Positions 18,247 to 25,957 of a stretch of 64,000 nt of DNA are shown piece after piece (within the stretch, counting starts at the first letter, position 1; each line of letters begins with the position of its first letter). This stretch comes from Kocuria dechangensis (GTDB taxonomy: Bacteria > Actinomycetota > Actinomycetes > Actinomycetales > Micrococcaceae), in assembly GCF_014636775.1 (NCBI RefSeq), contig NZ_BMEQ01000004.1:62001-126000 (forward strand). The letters run 5' to 3'. Made by a program: the position numbers and the translations under genes. The notes beneath the pieces are model-generated. The model did no database searches. It was given only the letters and a program-made list of their open reading frames with translations, and had not been told where the DNA came from.

Positions 18247-18335
18247 GCGCCCGGGCCGGGAGAGCCCGGGCGCAGGGTCCCGCACGACGACGGAGGCCCG
18301 GACCGATGCGGTCCGGGCCTCCGTCGTCGTGCGGG
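18247..18335. terminator. Double terminator between methyltransferase and symporter genes
   Basis: Two tandem hairpins. A 10-bp stem (18247-18256 with 18264-18273) comes first, then a perfect 26-bp stem (18279-18304 with 18310-18335) with a 5-base loop. They lie between convergent genes and should work in both directions. Confidence 0.8.
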
Positions 18336-18347
18336 AGAGGAGCCGGC

Positions 18348-18479
18348 TCAGACGAGCTCGCGCCCCTCCCGCCTGGCCTCGGCGGCCTCCCTGCCGAAGG
18401 CGGTGCAGAGCACGGCGAGGACGCCGGCCACGAGGACGGGCCAGACGAGGACGTAGAGGGTCAGGACGAACGGTGACAT
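18348..18479 (-). CDS. Small single-span membrane protein, likely symporter accessory subunit
   Basis: A 43-residue protein starting MSPFVLTLYVLVWPVLVAGV: one hydrophobic span and then a charged cytoplasmic tail (REAAEARREGRELV). ATG at 18479 has CGAAAGGACTCCC upstream and lies 23 bases after the symporter stop. Small single-span partners encoded beside sodium symporters are known in several families. Here the role rests on position, membrane span and good ribosome site. It would be missed by length-filtered gene callers. Confidence 0.75.
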   Translation of the reverse strand: MSPFVLTLYVLVWPVLVAGVLAVLCTAFGREAAEARREGRELV

Positions 18480-18502
18480 GGGAGTCCTTTCGGGTGCGGC
18501 GG

Positions 18503-20200
18503 TCAGTGCTCGGCGCGGGCGCCGGAGAGGGCATCGGCCGGCGGAGCGGCCGGTGCGGCGGCGTCGTCGGTGAAGTCCCCGGTGCGGCGGCCGATCTCGG
18601 CGAAGTCGAAGTCCGTGGCGCTGCGCACGGACAGCGCCCAGCACACGAGGGTGCTCACCGCGTAGGCCACGAGGGAGCCGGTGAGGGCCTGGTAGTCGCG
18701 CAGGAAGCCCAGCACGAACGGGGCGGAGGCCAGGGAGCCGAGCAGGCCGACGACGAGGGCGGGGCGGGTGCCGAGGAAGCCGAAGACCATCAGGCCCAGG
18801 ACCACGCCCACGCCGACGACCGCCAGGGCCTCGACGAGCAGCGGCAGCAGGCCCGTGCCGGGGACGGCCCCGAAGCGCACGGGCAGGAACACGGCCAGCG
18901 CGGCGAGCACCGAGACGGTGAACGCCCTGTTCGTGACCTTGCCCCAGTAGAAGCTGGCGATGACGGGGAAGACCAGCGCGCCCCACAGCGCACCCACGAA
19001 CACCAGCAGGTCCAGGATGTTCAGCTGCAGGCTGGCGAAGACGACGGCGACGGCCGTGGCGACGACCATGGTCAGCCGGCCGACGAACAGCATCCGCTTC
19101 GGGTCGACCCCGCCCCTGCGGGCCACGCCCTGGCCGTAGATGTCGGCCATGGCGATGGAGGACAGCGCCGAGAGGTCCGAGTCGGCCGTGGAGGACAGCG
19201 AGCCGATGATCATGATGAAGAACACGGCGAGCAGCACGCCGGGCAGGTAGCTCGCGGCGACCTGCGGGAGGAGGTTGTTGGGGTCCCCGCCGGCCGGGGT
19301 GATCCCGGCGTAGAGGGCCAGCACGCCGATCATGCCGATGCCGATGACGGTGGCGCCGTAGCCGATGGTCGCCGTGACGAACGTGGGCTTGATCAGGTCC
19401 TCGCGCACCGCGAACAGGCGCTGGGCGATGGTCTGGTTGCCGATCGCGTAGGCCAGGACCGCCGCGATGTAGGGGGCGCCCTGGTTGAGGAAGGCGTCGG
19501 CGGAGAAGAAGTCCGCCTGCTGGGGGGACAGGTTCTCGGCTCCCTCCGTGAAGAGCGAGGGCCCGCCCAGGAGGAGGAACAGGGCCGGGACGATGACCAC
19601 GACGGCCCCGAGCATCGCCACGACCTGCGCGAAGTCGGTCAGCACCGAGGCGCGGAACCCGGACCACAGGGTGTAGAGCAGCACCCCGGCGGCGATGGCG
19701 ACGACGCCCTGGACGAAGCTGAACGGCGAGAGCATCGAGATGAGGGCGCCGCCCGCGATGAAGTTGGACATCAGGCTGATCACGCTGCCCACGACGTTGG
19801 AGCCGGCCAGCATGAGCTGGCTCGACCGCCCGTGCCGGGCGTACATGACCTCGGCCAGGGTGTGGGCGTGCGGGGCGACCTTCCGGATCCGCCGGCCGAA
19901 CGGGTAGATGAACAGGATCATCAGCGCGCCCCAGAGCCCGTAGTGGATGGGTCCCGAGATGCCGTAGGTGTAGCCGGAGGTGACGGAGGCGTACATCGAG
20001 GACGCCCAGATCCAGGTCGCGGTCATCGACGCCGCGGAGACCCCGAAGCCGATCCCGTGCCCGGCGGTCATGTAGCTGTCCGCGTTCTCCTCCTTGTGCC
20101 CGATGCGCGCGGACATCAGAAAGGTCCCCCCGTAGAAGAGCACGAGGAGACCGAGGGTGAGCAGAAGGCCGAAGGGCGGATCCATGTCGGCGGGCGGCAT
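18503..20200 (-). CDS. Sodium:solute symporter (SSS family)
   Basis: A 565-residue membrane protein with about 13 hydrophobic spans, reading LLVLFYGGTFLMSARIGHKE near the start, then ADSYMTAGHGIGFGVSAASM and HTLAEVMYARHG, and later SLSSTADSDLSALSS, the sodium-site serine region of SSS proteins. The pattern is closest to the urea/polyamine (DUR3-like) branch, but the substrate is not certain. ATG at 20200 is chosen for its CGAAAGGACCCGC ribosome site; an ATG 15 bases further on is a weaker alternative. A small membrane protein follows in the same operon. Confidence 0.85.
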   Translation of the reverse strand: MPPADMDPPFGLLLTLGLLVLFYGGTFLMSARIGHKEENADSYMTAGHGIGFGVSAASMTATWIWASSMYASVTSGYTYGISGPIHYGLWGALMILFIYPFGRRIRKVAPHAHTLAEVMYARHGRSSQLMLAGSNVVGSVISLMSNFIAGGALISMLSPFSFVQGVVAIAAGVLLYTLWSGFRASVLTDFAQVVAMLGAVVVIVPALFLLLGGPSLFTEGAENLSPQQADFFSADAFLNQGAPYIAAVLAYAIGNQTIAQRLFAVREDLIKPTFVTATIGYGATVIGIGMIGVLALYAGITPAGGDPNNLLPQVAASYLPGVLLAVFFIMIIGSLSSTADSDLSALSSIAMADIYGQGVARRGGVDPKRMLFVGRLTMVVATAVAVVFASLQLNILDLLVFVGALWGALVFPVIASFYWGKVTNRAFTVSVLAALAVFLPVRFGAVPGTGLLPLLVEALAVVGVGVVLGLMVFGFLGTRPALVVGLLGSLASAPFVLGFLRDYQALTGSLVAYAVSTLVCWALSVRSATDFDFAEIGRRTGDFTDDAAAPAAPPADALSGARAEH

Positions 20201-20502
20201 GCGGGTCCTTTCGTCGGGGCGGCGGGCACCGCGGGGCACCGGCCGCCGGCTGAGCAGAAGGGGGCCGCCCGGGGGTGCTGCGGTGTTGATATATCACCCG
20301 GGGCGACCGAGTGACCGTAGCACGCGGCGATCTGCCGGGTTCTCCGGCCCGGCATCCCGCAGAACGCCCGGCGAGCCCGTGGTGGCGGGCCCGGAGCGCG
20401 GTGAGGCGGGCACGCCGGACGTGAGGAACCTCACGCCGATCCGGGGGTGCAGCGGTGTCCGGGGGTCCCCGCACGGTGGTAGAAGCCGCGGGGACGGAGG
20501 CC
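20201..20502. promoter_or_regulatory. Non-coding region upstream of the symporter with two operator-like palindromes
   Basis: About 300 bases without a gene. TGATATATCA at 20287-20296 is a 10-bp perfect palindrome in an AT-rich island, about 90 bases upstream of the symporter start, as expected for a GntR-like or similar operator. CGTGAGGAACCTCACG at 20420-20435 is a second dyad. An 8-bp stem (20465-20472 with 20488-20495) could terminate the PHP gene. Confidence 0.45.
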
Positions 20503-21354
20503 TCAGGGGTGGCGGACCCGGACCCCCGACGTGGCCTGCTCCTCGATCCGCACGAGGGACTGCACCGAGGTGAGGTTCTCCCCCAGCCGGTTGGGCTTGC
20601 CGGCCCCGTGGTAGTCGCTCGAGCCGGTGACCACCAGGTCGTGCTCGGAGGCCATCCGCGACAGGAGCGCGCGGGCGTCGTCGGGGTTGTCCCGGTGGGC
20701 CACCTCCAGCCCGGCGAGGCCGGCGTCGATCATGGCCTCGAACACCTCGGGGCCCACCACGCGCCCCCGGGCCGCGGCGAGCGGGTGCGCGAAGACCGGC
20801 ACGCCGCCGGCGGAGCGCACCAGGCGCACGGCGTGCACGGGGTCGGGGGCGTAGTGGGGGACGTAGTAGCGGGAGCGGGTGCTGAGCACCGACGCGAAGG
20901 CCGCCGAGCGGGACTCCACGACCCCCACGGACACCAGGGCGTCGGCGATGTGGGGCCGGCCCACGGTGGCGCCCTCGTGGACGTGCTCCCGGACCACGTC
21001 CCAGTCGATGGGGTAGTCCTCCGAGAGCAGCTCGACCATGCGCTCGGCGCGGGTCAGGCGGGACGAGCGGGAGGACTCCACCTCGGCCAGCAGCTGGGGG
21101 TCCGCCGGGTCGTGCAGGTAGCTCAGCAGGTGCACCGAGATGCCGTCCTCGGTGGTGCAGGAGATCTCCATGCCGGGCACGAAGCTCACGCCGAGCGCCA
21201 CGGCCGTGTCCCCCGCGTCCTTCCACCCGGACGTGGTGTCGTGGTCGGTCAGCGCGAACACGTCCAGGCCGGCCGCGCGGGCCGCCCGCGCGACGTCGGC
21301 CGGGGACTCCGTGCCGTCGGAGTCGGCCGAGTGGGTGTGGAGGTCGATCTTCAC
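20503..21354 (-). CDS. PHP-domain metal-dependent phosphoesterase
   Basis: A 283-residue protein of the PHP family. It starts VKIDLHTHSADSDGT, the first metal-ligand cluster (His6, His8, Asp13), and continues with FALTDHDTTSG and VPGMEISC; HRDNPDDAR and TGSSDYHG supply later ligands. Relatives include TrpH/YciV-type 3',5'-nucleotide phosphatases that trim RNA ends. GTG at 21354 is chosen because the fold starts there and TATCGT (complement of 21362-21367) lies 7 bases before, which suggests a leaderless message. GTG at 21360 and 21363 are alternatives. Confidence 0.88.
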   Translation of the reverse strand: MKIDLHTHSADSDGTESPADVARAARAAGLDVFALTDHDTTSGWKDAGDTAVALGVSFVPGMEISCTTEDGISVHLLSYLHDPADPQLLAEVESSRSSRLTRAERMVELLSEDYPIDWDVVREHVHEGATVGRPHIADALVSVGVVESRSAAFASVLSTRSRYYVPHYAPDPVHAVRLVRSAGGVPVFAHPLAAARGRVVGPEVFEAMIDAGLAGLEVAHRDNPDDARALLSRMASEHDLVVTGSSDYHGAGKPNRLGENLTSVQSLVRIEEQATSGVRVRHP

Positions 21355-21454
21355 CCCCACCACGATACCGGCCGCGGCCCCGGCCGCTGACCGGCCCCGG
21401 GCCGCGGCGCAGGTTCGCGTGGCACGATGAGAGGAACGACCCCAGGAAGGAACC

Positions 21455-23062
21455 ATGACAGAGCACAGCACGACGGAGCCGAACCAGGAGCCGAACCAGG
21501 AGCAGCACCCGGAGCAGGGCGCGCAGCCGCTCTCGGAGCGGGTCGACAACCGGTCCCAGCGCCCGGACTCCACCGCCTTCCAGCAGTTCATGGCCTCGCA
21601 GTGGGCGGAGTCGGAGCCCGTCGAGGCGGAGCGCCTGCCCGTGGCCGGCTTCGCCGCCGAGCGGCGCCGGCGGATCTCCGCGCGGTTCCCCGGCGAGCGC
21701 CTCGTCGTCCCCGCCGGGCCGCTGAAGGTCCGCTCCAACGACACCGACTACCGCTTCCGCCCCCACTCCGCGTTCGCGCACCTCACCGGGCTGGGCGTGG
21801 ACCACGAGCCCGACGCCGTGCTGGTGCTCGAGCCGGTCGAGGAGGGCCGGGGCGACGACGGGAGCGGCCACGAGGCGACGCTCTACTTCCACCCCATGGC
21901 GGGGCGCGACTCCAGGGAGTTCTACGCCGACGCGAAGAACGGCGAGTTCTGGGTGGGCCCCCGGCCGACGCTCGCGGAGCTGGGCACGGCCTACGGGCTG
22001 CGCACGCAGGACCTGCGCGGGCTGGAGGTCGCGGTCACCAAGAACGCCGGCCCGGCCGCCCTGGGCGGCGTGCGGATCCGGCTCGTCCGGGAGGTCGACC
22101 TCAACATCGATGCCCTGGTGGACACCTCCCGGATCAACACCGGCGTGGACGTGGAGGCCTCCGACGCGCTCGACGGCGAGCTCGCCGAGGCGCTGTCCGA
22201 GCTGCGCCTGGTCAAGGACGAGCACGAGATCGCCCGGCTGCGGGAGGCAGTGGACGCCACGATCGCGGGCTTCACCGACATCGTGCACGTGCTGCCCGCG
22301 GCCGCGGGCCACCGGCACCGGGGGGAGCGGATGGTGGAGGGCGCGTTCTTCGCCCGCGCCCGGATGGACGGCAACGACCTCGGCTACGACACCATCGCCG
22401 CGTGCGGCAACAACGCCACGGTGCTGCACTGGATCCGCAACAGCGGGCGGGTGATCCCCGGCGAGCTCATCCTCGTGGACGCCGGGGTGGAGGCGGAGTC
22501 CCTCTACACGGCGGACATCACGCGCACCCTGCCCGTCAACGGGCGGTTCAGCGACGTCCAGCGCCGGATCTACCAGGCGGTCCTCGACGCGGCCGACGCC
22601 GCGTTCGACGCCGCCGTCCCCGGCAACCGCTTCCGCGACGTGCACGCCGCGGCCATGGAGGTCCTGGCCCGCCGGCTCGAGAGCTGGGGGCTGCTGCCCG
22701 TCGCCGCGGAGGTCTCGCTGTCCGCCGACGGCCAGCACCACCGCCGGTGGATGCCGCACGGGACCAGCCACCACCTGGGCCTGGACGTGCACGACTGCGC
22801 GCAGGCCAAGCGGGAGCTCTACGTGGACGGCGTGATCGAGCCCGGCATGGTCTTCACGATCGAGCCCGGGCTCTACTTCAAGGCGGAGGACCTCGCCGTG
22901 CCCGAGGAGTACCGCGGGATCGGCGTGCGCATCGAGGACGACGTCCTGATCACCGAGGACGGCAACGAGAACCTCTCCGAGGGGCTGCCCCGCACCCCCG
23001 AGGACGTCGAGGCGTGGATGACCGGGCTGTGGCACGCCCGGGAGGGCGGCGAGCCCAGCTGA
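21455..23062 (+). CDS. pepP: Xaa-Pro aminopeptidase (M24 family)
   Basis: A 535-residue metallo-aminopeptidase that removes N-terminal residues ahead of proline. An N-terminal creatinase-like domain is followed by the M24 pita-bread domain with its five metal ligands visible: LVDAGVE, YTADITRT, GTSHHLGLDVHD, FTIEPGLYF and RIEDDVLIT. The first 30 or so residues are Glu/Gln-rich with a small direct repeat. ATG at 21455 follows AGGAAGGAACC. Length is usual for actinobacterial PepP. Confidence 0.95.
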   Translation: MTEHSTTEPNQEPNQEQHPEQGAQPLSERVDNRSQRPDSTAFQQFMASQWAESEPVEAERLPVAGFAAERRRRISARFPGERLVVPAGPLKVRSNDTDYRFRPHSAFAHLTGLGVDHEPDAVLVLEPVEEGRGDDGSGHEATLYFHPMAGRDSREFYADAKNGEFWVGPRPTLAELGTAYGLRTQDLRGLEVAVTKNAGPAALGGVRIRLVREVDLNIDALVDTSRINTGVDVEASDALDGELAEALSELRLVKDEHEIARLREAVDATIAGFTDIVHVLPAAAGHRHRGERMVEGAFFARARMDGNDLGYDTIAACGNNATVLHWIRNSGRVIPGELILVDAGVEAESLYTADITRTLPVNGRFSDVQRRIYQAVLDAADAAFDAAVPGNRFRDVHAAAMEVLARRLESWGLLPVAAEVSLSADGQHHRRWMPHGTSHHLGLDVHDCAQAKRELYVDGVIEPGMVFTIEPGLYFKAEDLAVPEEYRGIGVRIEDDVLITEDGNENLSEGLPRTPEDVEAWMTGLWHAREGGEPS

Positions 23063-23065
23063 CCG

Positions 23066-23085
23066 GGGCCCGGCTGAGCCGGCCC
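23066..23085. terminator. Hairpin between pepP and stress protein gene
   Basis: An 8-bp GC stem with one bulged C and a TGA loop, in the 28-base gap between convergent genes. Confidence 0.35.
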
Positions 23086-23090
23086 GCCCG

Positions 23091-23942
23091 TCAGCGGGGC
23101 GCCGGGGAGCTGCCGCCGGCCGGCGGCTCCTGGCCCGGGGCCCTGGGCTCCGGGGCGCGGGACTCCGGGGTCCGGGACCCGGGAACCCCGGCGGGCCGCG
23201 GGGCCTCGGGAGGCGCCTCCTCCTCCTCGTCCAGCCGGATGCCGTACTGGGGCCGGCCGTCGGGCAGGTCCTGGAACGTCGCGGAGCGCGTGGGCGGCTC
23301 CGCAGGGCGCGCCCCGGGCACCGGACCCGGGGCGGGCTGCTGACCGGGGGTGCCGTAGGAGGGACGCTGCCACGGCGCCCCGGGCGCGGTGGGGCCCCCG
23401 GGCCCGGGGGCCCCGGCGTGCGGCGGCGGCGGCGGCTGCGCGGGCAGGCCCGGGACGCCGTGCGGGCCCTGGAGGACCTGGCGGGCGCGCTGGGCGACCT
23501 CGGGGGCGGCCACGACGTCGTAGGAGGTGGCCACGATCTGGTTGGTCGAGGTGAAGTCCCGCTTGCCGCGCTGCGTGGCGTAGGTCACCGTGGCCAGCAG
23601 CATCCAGAAGGCGCCGCCCATGAGCACGGAGACGAGCAGCGAGGAGACCCACTGCTCCCCGCCCAGCAGCGACATGATCATCCCGAGGAACGCGCCGAAG
23701 ACCATGCCGTTGAGCGCGCCCTGCCCGGCGACCTTGGGGTAGCTGAGCCGGCCGGTGACCTGCTCGACGGACTTCAGGTCGTTGCCCACGATCGCGACCT
23801 TGTCCACCTCGAACTGCTCGTCCGCGAGGTGGTCCACGGCCTTCTGCGCGTCGGCGTAGGAGGCGTAGCGGCCGATCACCTCCCCGCGGGGAAGACCGCG
23901 GGGGGCGGAGCGGGCGGAGGACGCGGACCGTGGAGAACTCAT
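23091..23942 (-). CDS. General stress protein 17M-like membrane-associated protein
   Basis: A 283-residue protein. Residues of about 25-80 (GEVIGRYASYADAQKAVDHL, then FEVDKVAIVG) match the general-stress-protein 17M/YflT fold, followed by a glycine-zipper hydrophobic stretch, GQGALNGMVFGAFLGMIMSL, and a second hydrophobic span. The C-terminal 130 residues are low-complexity Pro/Gly/Ala with an acidic DEEEEAPP patch. Function is unknown. ATG at 23942 is preferred; an in-frame ATG at 23960 is possible. It is divergent from the CBS-domain gene, a common micrococcal pairing. Confidence 0.75.
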   Translation of the reverse strand: MSSPRSASSARSAPRGLPRGEVIGRYASYADAQKAVDHLADEQFEVDKVAIVGNDLKSVEQVTGRLSYPKVAGQGALNGMVFGAFLGMIMSLLGGEQWVSSLLVSVLMGGAFWMLLATVTYATQRGKRDFTSTNQIVATSYDVVAAPEVAQRARQVLQGPHGVPGLPAQPPPPPHAGAPGPGGPTAPGAPWQRPSYGTPGQQPAPGPVPGARPAEPPTRSATFQDLPDGRPQYGIRLDEEEEAPPEAPRPAGVPGSRTPESRAPEPRAPGQEPPAGGSSPAPR

Positions 23943-24042
23943 GGGGCCATTGTCCCCCATCCGGCTGGTCGTCCGCCGAGTCCCCGGCCGGCCGGCGGCG
24001 CCCCCGCCCCTCCCGCCCCGGGCCGGTGGGTAGTCTTGTACG

Positions 24043-25344
24043 GTGAGCAGCAACGTCAACAAGATCTTCATCGCGCGCCTGATCGGGCTCGACGTGTTCG
24101 ACCCGCTGGGCGACCGTCTGGGCCGGTTGCGCGACGTCGTCGTGCTGATGCGCAGCGGCTCCCGGCACGGCCGCTTCTCCCGGCGCCCCCTCGTCGTGGG
24201 CCTCGTGGTCGAGGTGCTCGGCAAGAAGCGGGTGTTCGTGCCCATGACCCGTGTGACCAGCATCGACGCCGAGCAGATCATCTGCACGGGCCTGGTGAAC
24301 CTGCGCCGGTTCGAGCAGCGCGGGGCCGAGACCCTCGCCGTCGCCGAGCTGTTCGACCGCACCGTCGTGCTGCGCGACGGCTCCGGCACGGCCACGGTCG
24401 AGGACATGGCCATGGAGCAGAACCGCAACAACGGGGACTGGGTCGTCACCCAGCTCTTCGTGCGCCGCACGGCCACCACCGGCGGGCTCATGCGCCGGCG
24501 CAACGAGACGCTCATCGTCGACTGGGAGGACGCCGGGGACCCGTCCGCCGCGGGCCACCAGCCGGCCACCCAGTGGGTCGCCTCCCACGAGGAGGAGCAG
24601 CCCGCCGACCTCGCCGACGAGATCCACGACATGTCGGACAAGCGCAAGCTGGAGATCGCCCACGAGCTGCAGGACGACCGTCTGGCCGACGTCCTGCAGG
24701 AGCTGCCCGAGGAGGACCAGGTCTTCATCCTCACCAACATGGAGCGCGAGCGCGCGGCCACGGTGCTCGAGGAGATGGAGCCCGACGACGCCGCCGACCT
24801 GCTCAACGAGCTGCCCGACGCCGAGGCCGAGGAGCTGCTCGAGCGCATGCAGCCCGAGGACGCGGAGGACGTCCGGCGCCTGCTCGAGTACGAGGAGGGC
24901 ACCGCGGGCTCCCTCATGACCCCGGTCCCGATCATCCTGCCGCCGGAGGCCACCGTGGCCGAGGCGCTCGCCCACATCCGCCAGGAGGAGCTCAGCCCCG
25001 CGGTGGCGGCGGCCGTGATCGTCGCCCGCCCGCCGCTGGAGACCCCCACCGGCCGGTACCTGGGGATGGTCCACACCCAGAAGCTGCTGCGCTATCCCCC
25101 GCCCGAGGCCGTCGGCAACCTCATCGACCGCTCCCTCGAGCCCGTCTCGGACCTCGCGTCCGTGCAGGACGTCGCGCGCGAGCTCGCGACCTACGACCTC
25201 ACCATCATCCCCGTGGTCAACGACCACGGACGGGTGGTCGGGGCGATCACGATCGACGACGTCCTCGACGCCCTGCTCCCCGAGGACTGGCGGACCGCCG
25301 ACGACGGCACCCCGATCCGGAAGGTGGGCAGACGATATGAGTGA
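24043..25344 (+). CDS. Soluble MgtE-N / CBS-pair protein with N-terminal PRC-barrel-like region
   Basis: A 433-residue protein. Residues 1-150 or so look like PRC-barrel repeats (FIARLIGLDVFDPLGDRLGR; RRPLVVGLVVEV). Then comes an MgtE intracellular N-domain (LADVLQELPEEDQVFILTNM; EMEPDDAADLLNELP) and two CBS domains (GTAGSLMTP; YDLTIIPVVNDHGRVVGAIT). The membrane channel half of MgtE is absent, so this is not itself a magnesium channel; a regulatory role in magnesium or envelope homeostasis is inference. GTG at 24043 lies 6 bases after TAGTCT (24031-24036), the leaderless arrangement. It overlaps the DUF1003 gene by 8 bases. Confidence 0.9.
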   Translation: MSSNVNKIFIARLIGLDVFDPLGDRLGRLRDVVVLMRSGSRHGRFSRRPLVVGLVVEVLGKKRVFVPMTRVTSIDAEQIICTGLVNLRRFEQRGAETLAVAELFDRTVVLRDGSGTATVEDMAMEQNRNNGDWVVTQLFVRRTATTGGLMRRRNETLIVDWEDAGDPSAAGHQPATQWVASHEEEQPADLADEIHDMSDKRKLEIAHELQDDRLADVLQELPEEDQVFILTNMERERAATVLEEMEPDDAADLLNELPDAEAEELLERMQPEDAEDVRRLLEYEEGTAGSLMTPVPIILPPEATVAEALAHIRQEELSPAVAAAVIVARPPLETPTGRYLGMVHTQKLLRYPPPEAVGNLIDRSLEPVSDLASVQDVARELATYDLTIIPVVNDHGRVVGAITIDDVLDALLPEDWRTADDGTPIRKVGRRYE

Positions 25345-25957
25345 GCGCGAGCCCCGGCGTGCCCGCGGCAACGCCCTCGACCAGCCGCGCGAGCACCGGC
25401 CCGGCCTCCTGGACCGGTTCCGCCCCAACCCCGACTCCTTCGGCCGGATGACCGAGGGCTTCGCCCGCTTCATGGGCACCCCCCAGTTCCTGTTCTGGAT
25501 GTCGGTCTTCGTGGTCGTGTGGCTGGCCTGGAACACCCTCGCCCCCGAGTCGGCCCAGTTCGACCCCCGGGCCCTGAACTTCACGCTGCTGACGCTGATG
25601 CTGTCCCTGCAGGCCTCCTACGCCGCGCCCCTGCTGCTGCTGGCGCAGAACCGCCAGGACGACCGCGACCGCGTCACCCAGGAGGAGGACCGCCGGCGCG
25701 CGCAGCAGAACCTGGCCGACACCGAGTACCTGACCCGCGAGATCGCGTCCCTGCGGATCGCCCTGCGCGAGGTCGCCACCCGCGACTTCGTCCGCTCCGA
25801 GCTGCGCTCGGTGCTCGAGGAGATCCTCGAGGCGAAGGAGGACGGCTCCGCCGACGCCGCGGAGCCCGCCCAGCAGCCGAAGCGGACCGGCCGCAAGAAG
25901 TCCAGGAGCGCGGACCGCTCCGCCCCGCCCGCGACCGAGGGGATCCCCCGTGTCTGA
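25337..25957 (+). CDS. DUF1003 family two-span membrane protein
   Basis: A 206-residue protein with two hydrophobic segments, FLFWMSVFVVVWLAWNTLAP and then a second near FTLLTLMLSLQASYAAPLLL, followed by the family signature LAQNRQDDRDR. The C-terminal 100 residues are charged and probably helical, ending in a Lys/Arg-rich tail. Function is unknown. It overlaps the gene before and the gene after by 8 bases each, so the three proteins are probably made together. DUF1003 after an MgtE-N/CBS gene is a conserved order, suggesting a shared membrane complex (inference). Confidence 0.9.
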   Translation: MSEREPRRARGNALDQPREHRPGLLDRFRPNPDSFGRMTEGFARFMGTPQFLFWMSVFVVVWLAWNTLAPESAQFDPRALNFTLLTLMLSLQASYAAPLLLLAQNRQDDRDRVTQEEDRRRAQQNLADTEYLTREIASLRIALREVATRDFVRSELRSVLEEILEAKEDGSADAAEPAQQPKRTGRKKSRSADRSAPPATEGIPRV

